From Dendrolimus kikuchii (taxonomy: Eukaryota; Arthropoda; Insecta; Lepidoptera; Lasiocampidae): 64,000 nucleotides of DNA. A model generated the notes under the pieces. It ran no database searches. It had not been told where the DNA came from and saw only the letters and a program-made list of their open reading frames with translations. Position numbers and translations under genes: made by a program. The stretch lies in contig CM034392.1 in the NCBI GenBank assembly GCA_019925095.2, forward strand, positions 6,584,887 through 6,648,886. Direction: 5' to 3'. This document shows, piece by piece, positions 47,648-64,000 of the stretch (position 1 is the stretch's first letter; each line of letters opens with the position of its first letter).

Positions 47648-48003
47648 TTCCTTATACTTTTTATAATTCCTTAAGTTAAGGTACTTTTATTTATGCTAGC
47701 AACATTAGAATTTTAAGATATTGCCAATTGCCATTATAGATGTTAAACAGCTGACCGAAGCAAATTGTCCTTTATTATTGAAAAATCTTTTACAAAAAAA
47801 GTTATTAAAATGGTTTTTACGTGTTTGAATTATTATTTTTATTTTTTTGTTTGACTAATTGTTGTGTTTTGAGATTTTTAACGATTTTCCGACAAAGATA
47901 GCATGTTTTTCTTCAATTCAAACATCTTGATCATAATTTTTATATAGTATTATCTATTTACTATGGAATACTACGTATACAATAACGAATAATATAATAT
48001 AAA

Positions 48004-48682
48004 GGCTACGTTCCACATGAGACTCGCATCGACCATGTTCACCACCGCGATTTTTCCCATTCCACTTGCTTGCGGGATTTACAATCATAATCTCTAGTGG
48101 AACTGTTTATGGAGCGTTGATGTCATGAACGATGAAATACACAAATATCATTGGTTGATTTGAAAATCGTGCCTTTTTCAACGTCAATCGATAGAGAGAA
48201 TGAATTATCTGTGGTCAACGTCAACTTCAACCGTTCTCTTGACATGGGTCGTTGTGAGCGCTGTGTAATCGATAATAATGACGTCATTAATGACGTTTTC
48301 ACCATGACCATAACGACCGTGGTCGTTATGTGGAACGTCTGACGGAGCATTTTGGGCGTTGTGAGCATAGTTGTGAGTCAGAAGAGTAACGCATTCAAAG
48401 TGACGCACAATGTTACTGTCTGTGACATCACTAATAGAGGTGAGAAGAAAGATCTTTCAGAAGGAATTTTTGGTAGGAACTGAAAAGAGACGTGCTGTGC
48501 AGCTTTATTTTCTAAAAATGTGTTTAAAATTACTCTAAAATGAAGAGTAGTTGTAGGACCCATGTCAAGAGTCGAATAACCGTTCCACTTGGGTTTATGA
48601 TTGTAACGACGGCAAGCAAGTGGAACAGGAAAAATCGCGGTGGTGAACATAGTCGTTGTGAGTCTCCAATGGAACGTAGCCA
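48004..48682. mobile_element. 679-bp element with long inverted ends
   Basis: GGCTACGTTCCA, CATGTTCACCACCGCGATTT and CCACTTGCTTG at the left reappear reversed at the right (CAAGCAAGTGG, AAATCGCGGTGGTGAACAT, TGGAACGTAGCC). Diverged relatives are at 33650-34075 and 25448-25560. The interior has GACC-GTGGTCGTTATG palindromic pieces and no transposase. The target duplication is not clear. Confidence 0.7.
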
Positions 48683-49311
48683 TAGTAATCTAAGATCTGG
48701 TTAAAGGCCTAGCTGCCACGCCATAAACCTAAATAAATAAAATAAAGATATTTCAAAGTAGTTGCCAAGCCATAAACATAAAAAAAAGACCTTTCAATAA
48801 AATAACCTCAAATGTTTGCAACTATTGTTTTTATCAAAAGTAATTTGTATTAATTAATATGGTATAATTTATTTTCGATTCAGTTTACGCTACAAGCTTA
48901 ATAGTAGTCATTATGTAAGATTTTTCTATTATATGAGGTGCCTTATAAAACTAATATTTTCTAAAGAATCTTAAAATTACCTACCATAACAGTGAACATT
49001 GTTAATCAGAAAATTGCATAACTGATTAGAAAATAGTATTCATTTTATATAAGTGAGATATTTTGTTATTGTGACGATTTTGTATACAATATATTTTCCA
49101 TTGTTACATAGTTTGTAACAAAATAATGTGATATTACTAATAATGGTTGAAACCACATTTAACTCCTGCACTTATTATTTAAGGAAAACTTATTTATTAT
49201 AATATATTATAATCAAGAGCTCAACAGATTGAGCATATTATAGCAATTATTTTAAACTATAAATATTTTTCAGGAATTTGATACACTGTTTATGTGTTTA
49301 ATATAAATATT

Positions 49312-52300
49312 ATGTCCTATATAAAAGTGCTTCATTGCACACTTTGCCTGAGACATGGTAGTGCTGGTTTGTCAACGAAATCAGTTTTGCTTAAAATAGG
49401 AGTAAGTGTTTTAAATTTTGTTTGTATTAATTAAACAATAAAGTTACATTTAAAGATATAATCATGACATAATTGTATATTTAAGTGTATCTTTATTGTT
49501 TTTAGTCATTTGTTTTATTGTATATGAACGATATAAACCATAGAATGAATGAATCTGAATGTGTGGGGAAGCAACATGCAAATTAATTTTAACATTCACA
49601 TTTTAAAATTTATGCTACTTTTGAAGTTTGACTGCAATGCTTTTGAACAATGAATTGGCCAGTTGAGGACTTTCAAATTTCAAGTGTAGTAGCAATTCCA
49701 GCTTATAAAATCATTTTGTCATTTTAGAATGGCACCTTATCACAACAAGTGGCAAGAATATCAACATCATACTGTTGGCAAAGTAAATTGTCATTGACTA
49801 CACAAACTCAGACAACAACCTCTGCAAAGAGCAAAAATGTCACACAAGATACTAGAGTGTGGAAGGAAACACCATCCTATGACAGAAAGAACAACTTAGG
49901 ACAGTACTGTATGATGCTCTCCAAGTTTAGGTTGACATGTAAGTGTAATAATGTTGTAGATTAATACCAGTATCTGGTGTTAGATAGTAGTAAGATGTTG
50001 ATTAAGTTGTAAACAGTTTCCATACTATTTTTATATTAATAGACAATTTAAGTATTTAGGAATGACTGAGCTCTGTAAAACCATTAGTTAAATTGTTAGC
50101 ATGATATATAACAGATAGATGATAATCTGAAAAGAACAACTATTTATTCCCGGTATGGACCTTACATTTTTAGGTGCCTGAGTCTTGCTTGTCACTATTT
50201 TTCGAAACAAACACATTTGGATACTGATTTAAATACAGTAACTTAAAGAATTTGTAATCCACACCACCGCCCACTGAAAACCTTCAGCGCACCATTGCTA
50301 TCGTTTTTCAATGTGGCTCAGATATGTATTAGATCTCAGGGAGCACTTGCCTTAGAAAAGACTTAGAAGTCACAGGTTTGATTTATGGTTTGTGTGTTGG
50401 GATTGGCTCCAGAATTATCTGTACAAGTAATGAATAATATATAAATTTTCAAGTGAATTTGGTTATATATTTGTTTGATGGTATTGTATTAATGAATGAA
50501 GTTTTACTTAAAAGTAATTGTCATATTTGTTGACCAGGATTACTTCATTTTTCTTTGAATGAATATATTGTCAACTAATTTTACATATTCCTCAGCTGGG
50601 GTAGGTATTGCTTTTTCAGAAAAAGAAGGCAATATACAACTATATTTCAATATGGCTGATTACAGCTAGGCAGTCTTCACACTTTGACTATCTTGTTGTA
50701 CAGTTCTAATCCCTAATGTTTTTCTATGCTAACAGTATATGATGATGTTAACAATATATATATATATATGCTCAGTAGTTATTGGAACAAACATCATTGG
50801 AATGAGCCACACTTGCTATTGATCTTCCAGGACAATGTAACTGCCCATTTCAAAACCTAGTGACTGATAAGATTCTAGACCTGGTTATATATTTTTTAAT
50901 ATATGTATCATCTCATACATTTTTCTTAAAACTTATTACTAGAATATAATTATTTCATTCCCAAATTTATTTTATTATAATCTAGTTTACAAATGTTTGT
51001 GTAAAAGAATTTGAGAGAATGTTAGAACTGTCATTTATTTGGTTTTGAAACTGAGCAGCTGGCTGTGATTTAATATTTTTTGAACAATATCATCTCTATT
51101 TAAATTACAGCTCTAGTAGTAATGACTTCAATGGCGGGGTATGCTCTCGCGCCGGCCCCTTTCCAACTGACGACATTCGCTCTCTGCGCCGCGGGCACCG
51201 GCCTAGTCTCAGCGGCAGCGAACTCCATCAATCAGTATCATGAAGTGCCATTCGATGCTCAGATGTCCAGGACTAAGAACCGGGTGCTTGTTAAGGGGTT
51301 GTTAGAGTGAGTTTTGACATGTATACATGGATTAATATCCTTCAATGGCTATGCTGATTAAGGTTTTTGGTACCCTAAGTAAATACTTCCATGATCTATT
51401 AGTCTAAGTATTGTAGTTCACTGGAATGTAAATCCTTAGTTCAATACTGGCAGTAAATCCCATAAAAGCAAACTTACTGCTATTTACTGTGGTCTGAATA
51501 TCTGGAATTTGCTGCTAAGGACTGTTATATATTACCCATAATACAAGCTTACCTTCCTTAACTTTATAATATTCAATCTGTGTCTTCAAATTACAAAAAA
51601 AGAAAAGTAATTCTTATAATTTTCCTCACAACACCAGCATGTAACAGATACACACTACATTAGTATAAGTTTAGTATTAAAAATAGAATAAATGAATATA
51701 ACAAGTTATTCGTAAGGTACACCACAACACAAATATCATTGAATAAATGTCACACACAAAAACAAAAATAACCAAGGAACACGTATAAATTATAAAAATT
51801 CTTCGAAATTAAGTTGTGAAAAAGGGTACGGAACACAACTCGAGTCCGTAGACTTGTTAATAAAAAAATAAAAATAATTATAGTATCAGCATAATTATTG
51901 TAATCATCAATACTTAAAATTTGATAAAAACAGGTTATTTTATTAAAATCAGGCCGGTCCACGCGATTAGTTTCGCTGCGTTGACAAGCACAGCTGGTTT
52001 GAGCATGCTGTATTTTGGCGTGAACCCACTGACTGCGGCGTTGGGCGCAGGCAACCTAATACTCTACACATCTGTTTACACACCTATGAAACGAATGTCT
52101 ATACTCAATACATGGTTGGGATCAGTGGGTAAGTTTACAATCTATAATATTTTAAAATTCCACACATGCCGTGTCTGTACATTTAAGCTATTAAAAAAAA
52201 ACAACTGGAATAGACTTTATAAACGATGGAGAACACAATGCATTTTTTTTAGATTTCTTGTCTGTTTGTTCGGGATTCACGTAAAAAGTACTGGGCCCAT

Positions 52301-54229
52301 TTCAATGTGATTTTTGATGATAGACAGCTAATTCTTAGACTTAAACTCTGCGCTACTTTTTATTCTGGTCATTTTTCTGGGAATGATTTAAAACGGCCAG
52401 ATTATAAAATAATTCGAATTGTAATGTGATATTTTTACTGACCGATAGCAAATTTTATGTAATAAATGTGTGATACTTATTATCCCGGGAAATTGCCCGT
52501 CCCAATCGAACATAGAGGTGGCTATAGCTAGTTTGAAAATAAAACTGTATAGCAAAACGTTTAGTTTTGGACAAAAACTCCTGTAAAGGAAGTAGGGCTG
52601 CCAGTTGTATACGAGTGTTGAGCGCTAAATACGCTGGAAAAAAGAGCTAATTTCCCTAGGTGCATAGGGATGGAAATTCTCGAAAAATTTGTTTATACTG
52701 TTGTAATTATACAAATTATATAATGAACAGCTGTGTTATAACATATGACCATGTTTTCACAGTGGGAGCTATCCCGCCCCTGATGGGTTGGGCGGGGTGT
52801 ACGGGGAGCTTGGACGCCGGAGCCCTTGTCCTCGGGATAATACTCTTCTCGTGGCAGTTCCCGCACTTCAACGCGCTCTCCTGGAACCTGAGGCCAGACT
52901 ATTCCAGGGCTGGATATAGAATGATGGCTGTTACTGATCCAGGTACATAAATCAACTATTTTGAGAATACTTCAAGTAAGTGACGTCACAGGCAAAAGTA
53001 GTAGAAAAATAAATCTGTTAGTATTGTCTAGTTTTGACCACAGTTGTATAATTTATTTGACTTTTACTTTAATGACATAATTTCAATTTAACTTAAATTA
53101 TTCTCTTTACACAAGTTTGGCTTATAAAGTTATTAGATCCATTATTGGCTTATGTGCTGTTGTTAAATGTATCGTGTATTAATGTATTGTGTGAAGCTGT
53201 TTGATCTTCGTTAAATAAATAAATAACTGGTCTTTTTAAACTGCAGGCTTGTGCAGGAGGGTGGCGCTTAGGCACACCGGTGTCATCACCGCCACGTGCC
53301 TCGGCTCATCATATCTCGAAGTCACCAATATGTGGTTCGCACTAGAGTCCCTGCCTTTAAATATTTATTTTATGTACTTAGGTAAGTATTGCGTTATATT
53401 TTCTATTGTTTTACGTTCTGTGAAGGGTCATTTTTGTTTAAATAGATTTACAAATGAAACTCGAAAACTGAAGAAAATTACTACTTTCATATTGTTTTGT
53501 AAATGTGCCGTTAGTTGTATTTATTTCCTTTTTTTAAATAAATGAAGTATTTATTAAAAAATACGACATTAATATTACAATCTAATCTAAACACTAATAA
53601 ACTTAAATATGTATAAACTAAAACATATGCTTTCTGGTATTGGCCAGGTCTTGGCCAGGTTCCTGTGCCCTCTTTGAGACCGGTAGCACCTTTAGTGTTG
53701 CAAGTATCCATAGGCGACGCTAAACACTATCCATTAGGTGAGATGTCAGCTCATTTGCTGACGCACTGCTCCAGTGCAGACCCCAGCTATAAAAGTGAAA
53801 GAAAATATCTTCAGAAAACTTGCACATTGCAGTTACCGATGTATGAAACCCACCAATCCGGCTTGGTTAACCAACGCGGCATAGTCTGTTACCCTAAAAT
53901 ACTTGAAAGATGCGAGCCCAGCTGTGAGACATTTATAAACTGGATATTATAAAAATAATCACGTGATATTTGTATTTTCAGCTTGGCAATTCTACCAGAA
54001 ATCTGACAGTGGCAGTTCAAGAAAACTATTCAGATTTTCCTTAATTCACTTACCAGCGCTAATGTTGCTGATGTTAATCAACAAAAAGTATTGGAGTACT
54101 GCCAACACTCAGGAACAAGCTGAAGTATCAAAAAGTCAGGATGTTACCAAGTTACCAGATAAAAGGATTTCAGTGTTGCCAAGAGGGCCCGTTGTCGCGG
54201 CTCAGGACACGAATGGGGAAACTACATGA
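49312..54229 (+). CDS. COX10: COX10, protoheme IX farnesyltransferase
   Basis: Makes haem O from haem B and farnesyl diphosphate in the mitochondrial inner membrane, the first step towards haem A for cytochrome c oxidase. Seven exons: 49312-49401, 49728-49938, 51111-51306, 51953-52128, 52763-52942, 53247-53381 and 53982-54229 (TGA). They sum to 1236 nt, 411 aa. The first 30 residues have Arg/Lys but no Asp/Glu, fitting a mitochondrial targeting peptide. The UbiA-family core begins in exon three with [20 protein letters not shown], the prenyl-diphosphate/Mg site. [28 protein letters not shown] and [10 protein letters not shown] follow in the COX10 order, with several hydrophobic membrane segments. 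RPLV of other species reads RVLV here. The C-terminal 40 residues are polar and variable. Divergent from TRIM37 and convergent with SPT16. Confidence 0.95.
52140..52550 (-). repeat. repeat family D, uninterrupted reverse copy
   Basis: TCTGTTTGTTCGGGATTCAC, TGGGCCCATTTCAATGTG, AATTCTTAGACTTAAACTCT and GCGCTACTTTTTATTCTGG. It shows the order that is broken at 10699-10940. Confidence 0.6.
53640..53765 (-). repeat. repeat family A, diverged reverse fragment
   Basis: GGCCAGGTTCCTGTGCCCTC, GACCGGTAGCACC, AGTGTTGCAAGTATCCATAG and GCGACGCTAAAC..ATC follow the reverse family A order. Confidence 0.5.
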
Positions 54230-54365
54230 ATGTAGATAATATAATAGTATTTTTTTGTTGTTTGTAAATAATGTATTATTTAATTATGTTATTTAGAATG
54301 CTTGTAAGTAAAACGATTGATCGACACATTTTTGGACTGCTGTTCTCAGATGTTTACGATTTTGA

Positions 54366-54371
54366 AATAAA
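54366..54371 (+). terminator. COX10 polyadenylation signal AATAAA
   Basis: First AATAAA past the stop codon, 137 bases downstream, in TTTGAAATAAAATCATGC. Confidence 0.5.
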
Positions 54372-55037
54372 ATCATGCAATTACATAGTGCTAATATTTT
54401 TATTAATTATCCTGACCGGTTATCAAGAATAAGAAATATATTATATATTTTAAGTTGGTATCACCAGGAAAAAGTTTTGAAAATTGAGAAAAGCAAGAAA
54501 AAAGAAACTAAATTTTCGACGGATGTGGTCTTTAACATTATTCTTTAAATAATAAAACCTGTCATGCATCTAGTCGTGAAATATTTAGGATCTTTTAAGA
54601 GTTGTGTTTTTTAAATTGGTGGCTGTCATTCCTGATTAATACCAATCAAGTTGTTTCGCTTCTTGTCATATAAATAATAGATATAGAAGTTAGCAATAAT
54701 AGTAATATGAGCAAAACTTAAATGCATCCTTGAAGTTCGTACACGTCATTGCACAGGAAACAGATAAAAGCTTCACACGCAGAGCGGAGAGGGGAGTGTT
54801 GCACTCTTGCTCGGCCGATATGCGGAATCATATGTCATCTCTTTCGCACAAGACTAAGGTGTAATAAAATATTTGACGATCTGGGCAAACTCCTTCACTT
54901 GAAGCACATTTAACTTTTGTGTGTACGGTATAGAAGAACGATTCTAATAAGGATAATATTTCGGGATACCAGCACCGTTATAATCACAGATTAAAATTTA
55001 TTCCCATGATATACAGTACGCACAAAACTTAAATGGG

Positions 55038-55216
55038 CCTTGATTTACATTATTCAAGAATCGAATTACTCTGGAAACTAACGAATCGCTTCGACATAAA
55101 GTCAGTTAAGTAGTATGTTGACGAATTAGTAGATGTGTCCAAAACGATGATAAAAGCTCAACTCGCCAGTTTCGCAAGTTTACTCGCTTTTTAACTAATG
55201 CAAATGTAAATCAGGG
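55038..55216. mobile_element. MITE with GATTTACATT ends
   Basis: CCTTGATTTACATT at the left is mirrored by AAATGTAAATCAGGG at the right, with the CGCAAGTTTACTCG..TTAACTAATGCAA segment also seen near 9680-9705. Confidence 0.5.
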
Positions 55217-56996
55217 TTAAGAGAAGTTATATCCACGAGTTTATGCAAGTCCAGTAAAACACCTGACAGTATGCAGTGCGTTGTAACTGTAATATATTTG
55301 TATGAATTGTTTATATATAAAATGAACTCTTTGGTATGAATGCCTTTAGTATTTTGTTTTTTTCGAGAGTCACTACAGTATAAAAATGATTTTGACAATC
55401 TAATCCCGGATTTCGGTGTACATAGCATTCATTCTTACGACTTGGCAACGCTCGGGCTTTGCGACAAGTGCCACGGAGTGGTTGGGAGTCGCGCGCGACG
55501 AGCCTTAGCTTCTTAACTCGTTTGGTCGTTCAAAGCGATAAGGCCGTAGCCAGCCTGTTATATTTACCATTTTTAATATAAAACTGACATTAAGGTTATA
55601 TAGGAAATTAGCATTAGCAGTTTCCTTATTTAAAAAAATGGAAAATTACTTATTCAGGCTGCCTATGAAATAATTTCCAAAGAAATCGATATAAGCTTAT
55701 GGCAATTATTACAATCTGTACAACTCACAATATTTTGTTCTGCGATTAAAAGTACTTTAAAGTGCTAGATTAGTTAATTCCTGTAAGTTACGACTTGGGA
55801 GTAAATAAAATTCTACAAATATGAAATCCTTACATTTATTTGTTTCTTCATTAATTACAATTTTCACTGGAATTTGTAATAAATCTACATACATACTAAC
55901 ACCACAAAATAAAACAGAGATTTATTTAGAACAAACTCAAATCGGTACACATATCTCTTTAACTCGGCCACAAAAAAAAAAGATGGTTCCACCGATCAGA
56001 CGCCTGGCAAAAAACGCTTAACACATTTTAAAAATTGTACACAGTGTTCAAATTTCTATTGCCAACTCAAATGCATCTGCCAACTTTTCAATAATTCTAT
56101 GTTTATTTTTAGAAATTAAACATAAACTTGAATTTAATAATAGAAAGTTAATTAAACCGCAATATCATACTTTCCATGCTTTTATAACATGAGACAGCGA
56201 CTAACATAAAACACAAACTTTCGCCGCATTTTATATTCAATTACGAGCAACGCAGACCGCTGGCCATTATCAGTGTCCTCAGTTTGAGATTGTCCGAGGA
56301 TGACTCAAGTCTAACCGAGGCAATCCTGAGTAAAACACTACACCGAAATTAGTGGTATACGCGCGAGTCTGTTCCAACACATTGTCCATAGTAAACCTTC
56401 TGGATTATTTTGTGTTAACATAAACATTCAGACCTGATTTATGAACAGTCTTTGAACATGTTCAGACGGACATTGAGTGAATTAAGTTTAACAAATCACA
56501 TGTGGTAAATTAACCCGTGTCTCCAAATGAATCCGATGTGGCGAGATCGCGGTATATTTATTTCCTGAAATAAGAAAAACGATATTTAGGATCTAGGGTA
56601 ACTATACCATTGTTAGGACCCCGCACCCAATGATTAGCACACAATCAATTTATTTTATATACATATTAAGAAATTTTAGTACTATTTGTTCCGGCGAGAT
56701 ATTTGGGATCCAATTTTTTATATCAGGAAAAATAATAGGTAAGTTTTATTAAGTGTTAAAACTGTCTATTTTTGAAGAGAAAACTTCTTTACGTGTACTG
56801 AGCACTTTATTTTGTGGGCATTGAATGAGATATAGCGTTTAGCGTCACGCTCGGCTATATAATGGTCTTTCAGGTAAATTGGTATCCAGTCGATTAATGG
56901 AGTGAGAGAGAGATAAATATAGTCAAGACGTCACTGCTATATTTGCTCGGGGAGTATTACTAGTCGTGATGAAGTTTTCACTTCTGTCATATGGTC

Positions 56997-57212
56997 TTAA
57001 CCATTAAGACAATTATCGATATACCAAAAAGCCGCAAGACTAAGACTATCACTATCTCGTAATATACCAAGAAAATATACCCATTTCATACATATCATAC
57101 AACTCCTATATAGACAGAGTGAGACAACAACACAATTAAGGATCACGTGCACAAACGCGACCTGCACTCTCATCGCGGACACATATGTGCTAATAGTGAG
57201 CTAAAGGGTTAA
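56997..57212. mobile_element. second copy of the GTTTAACCCTT-ended MITE
   Basis: Matches 18554-18763 almost throughout. The left end is mutated (TTAACCATTAAG) and the right end AAGGGTTAA is kept. Confidence 0.6.
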
Positions 57213-57618
57213 GCACACATTAAGTTTTTTTTATTTTGTAGCAATACAATATTATTAATTCTATGGCTAAAAAATACAGATTTCTTAGTTTTGAACAAAT
57301 TAATAAATTATTGAGGAGGGGCGGGGGGCGAATGCAAACAAATTACTCATATGTCCCTTTTATTTATAAATATTTATCGCCTGCTTTTCAGGATAAGTAA
57401 GAAATTTAAGGAAATAATGAAAATTAAAAGACTAATTAATTAATTCTATGGCCGGAAACTGGAAGGTTGATTATTTTGCTATTTAGTTTTATGTTCAACA
57501 AATATCTATCACTGGTTAAGAGTGCGCTATAGTTGTAAGATGATCATTGTTATTAATGATAAATGAATTTGTGTAAAAAAAGGCGTACCTCACCTTATAA
57601 TTTCAATGAAATTTGTTG

Positions 57619-58156
57619 TATAACAAAACTACGTTTAAACGGTTTTAAGCGCGGTAATTTATTTGATTTTTCTTTTTCCGACGTTTCGGCCACTTTCCAG
57701 TAACCGTGATCACGGAAGACAAAGATGTCAAGTGTCAACGAGTATTCTTAAGGTTAAATAAAACCTACCGCCAACTTGTTAATTTTAAATAATTTAGTTT
57801 TAATTTTGTTTATGGTTATTATTTACTCTATGGGAGCCTAATCTAATTTACTACCGCTTCGCAACATGTTATGGCTTGAAGAGAAGAAGCGGCGCAAGAA
57901 ACTTTTTTCTTTTGTTGAAATTTAAACGGTGTTGGCGGATAAGGCATCTTAATAACTTGTCTTTTTTAGATGTTAATTTTACACATACCAGTATAATACT
58001 ATTATTATCGCGACACCGTTTTAAGAAATTTAACGATGTCAATAAACGCGCATGTTTCTTTTTTAGGCACTCAAAAATCAAATAAATCCGCGCTTAAAAC
58101 CGTTTAAACGTAGTTTTATTATATATACAAGTCGCGAAAACTTAATAAAATATTAA
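57619..58156. mobile_element. foldback element, longer copy, TSD ATTTGTTG
   Basis: Arms ACGTTTAAACGGTTTTAAGC and GCTTAAAACCGTTTAAACGT, with CCGACGTTTCGG inside the left arm, match the 242-bp copy at 10699. This copy has about 300 bp of extra interior. The flanks ATTTGTTG (57611-57618 and 58157-58164) are identical. The outer end CGCGAAAACTTAATAAAATA matches the left end of the shorter copy in reverse. No transposase frame. Confidence 0.7.
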
Positions 58157-58564
58157 ATTTGTTGTATGCAAAAAATACTATTGTTTCATGGTGTTTTTAT
58201 ATAGTAAAACTTCCCTTCAACGTCACTAGCGTAAACATACTATTGCTGTCAACGGTTGCATCGAATGTTACCAAGGGGCATAATGACACTAGTGTTTATC
58301 TATATATTATTACTACCGCTGTGAGAGTTTTTGCATTATATATATCTGAAGTTTCACTATATGGCGGTAACAACGAATTTCTGCCAAAATTTATATAACA
58401 TGGTTTGGTTCTAAGCGTGCGATATTATAGCGCAATGTGTTGTAATCCTGTAATCTATATACTATAATAAATCTGTAAATGGTTCCAATTTGTATAATGC
58501 GTTTAAAAATGTGAAAAATATCACGGGGGATAATTGGGATCAGGAGATTCCGAAAATATATTTT

Positions 58565-58925
58565 TTAGAATTTTTGTCTGTCTGTCTCTTAAAGCATCAC
58601 GTGAAAACTACTGAACCGATTTAAATGGAATTCGAAACAGAGCTAACTTATATCACGGGGCGTAATTTAGGATACTTTTTATCCCGATAAATTACGTCGT
58701 TTCCGTGGGATAGACGATAATAGCGAAGAAGATGGCGCTGCGATCGCATCTTTTTTGGAAACTACTGAATATATATGAATGAAACTCGATATATGGCTTG
58801 CTTATAACCCGAATCAATAATAAGGATATGTTTTATCCCGATAAGAGGTTGTTTACTTGGAATACACGGATAAATAGCAAAATAGATGGCGCTGCAATTA
58901 CAATGTAGACTTTGTAGACAACCAT
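58565..58925 (+). repeat. repeat family B, two adjacent partial copies
   Basis: ACGTGAAAACTACTGAACCG, GGGGCGTAATTTAGGATACT, TTTTATCCCGATAAATTACG and AAGATGGCGCTGCGATCGC. A second, shorter run from about 58800 has ATGTTTTATCCCGATAAG and AGATGGCGCTGCAATTAC. Confidence 0.55.
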
Positions 58926-59180
58926 TACTGTAATTCACAACACAACACAAACAAATACGTTGTCAGGTTGCCCACATGTCATTCGTTACATATTAGGTAC
59001 TTCAAATTAGGTTGGCTACGATTCTTCTTCATGTTTTGTTGTGCAGTTGTCTACACTATATTGACGTACAAGAAACTTAAGTATGGAAGGTTTATACACA
59101 AAACACTTAAATTTTTATGTGCGTAACATAGAGCTACTGCCTAGGGTTTTTCAATCGGCGTAACTCTAGTAGAATAGAAC

Positions 59181-64000
<4,820 letters not shown>

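Larger units (their letters stand above)
46183..49311. other. intergenic region between divergent TRIM37 and COX10
   Basis: 3.1 kb containing the 5' ends of both genes. No clear TATA box can be tied to either start. Two inverted-repeat elements (47434-47647 and 48004-48682) lie in it. 46260-47430 and 48690-49311 are AT-rich with nothing else recognised. The promoters are presumably close to each gene, but this is inference. Confidence 0.5.
49939..53981 (+). other. COX10 introns
   Basis: Non-coding parts are 49939-51110, 51307-51952, 52129-52762, 52943-53246 and 53382-53981. Only repeat family D (52140-52550) and a reverse family A fragment (53640-53765) are recognised. Confidence 0.6.
54230..59180. 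other. intergenic region between convergent COX10 and SPT16
   Basis: 5 kb without a credible gene. It holds MITEs (55038-55216, 56997-57212, 57619-58156) and family B repeats. 54380-55030, 55220-56990 and 57220-57610 are AT-rich with nothing nameable. No canonical AATAAA for SPT16 was found just past its stop codon. Confidence 0.5.

Noticed and set aside
51933..51952. Alternative COX10 exon 4 acceptor at AAACAG (about 51932)
   Set aside because: It brings an immediate in-frame TAA; the AG at 51951-51952 restores the family sequence.

Overview
The window looks like nuclear DNA of a lepidopteran (moth or butterfly). The background is AT-rich, coding exons are short with GT-AG introns, and two short elements have the ends and A/T insertion site of non-autonomous Helitrons of the kind common in Lepidoptera. 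There is also a tRNA-headed SINE with a lepidopteran-style tail and many short inverted-repeat (MITE) elements. The species cannot be named from the sequence. Protein identities rest on recognising family motifs, not on a database search.

Four conserved protein-coding genes were assembled exon by exon, and every splice phase closes. (1) On the + strand, 32-7253, is the 3' part of a RhoGAP gene of the ARHGAP21/23 (fly RhoGAP19D) type; its 5' part lies off the left edge. (2) On the - strand, 46182 down to 21024, is a complete 17-exon TRIM37 gene (RING, B-box, coiled coil, MATH, long low-complexity tail; 1018 aa). One of its introns has a GC-AG boundary. (3) On the + strand, 49312-54229, is a complete 7-exon COX10 gene (protoheme IX farnesyltransferase, 411 aa), divergent from TRIM37 across 3.1 kb. 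(4) On the - strand, 63855 down to 59181, is the 3' half of SPT16 (FACT complex, fly dre4); its 5' part lies off the right edge. The four genes share no pathway: Rho signalling, ubiquitination, haem A synthesis and nucleosome handling.

The rest of the window is introns and intergenic DNA filled with old mobile elements. Between RhoGAP and TRIM37 (7.3-21.0 kb) there is no gene. That stretch holds a SINE fragment, a Helitron nested inside a TA-flanked MITE, a solo LTR, a decayed Harbinger-type element, and several foldback elements, some nested in one another. A second solo LTR, a broken mariner-type transposase and a 9-bp-unit minisatellite lie in TRIM37 introns. A hAT-like element sits in the first visible RhoGAP intron.

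The most interesting points are three. The SPT16 exon that encodes a basic SSSNHK-repeat tail has been tandemly copied into the adjacent intron, giving two decayed exon copies. The last SPT16 exon seems to lie between the two ends of a MITE. A foldback family makes 8-bp target duplications and is present in two copies. No CRISPR array, operon or microbial defence system is present.
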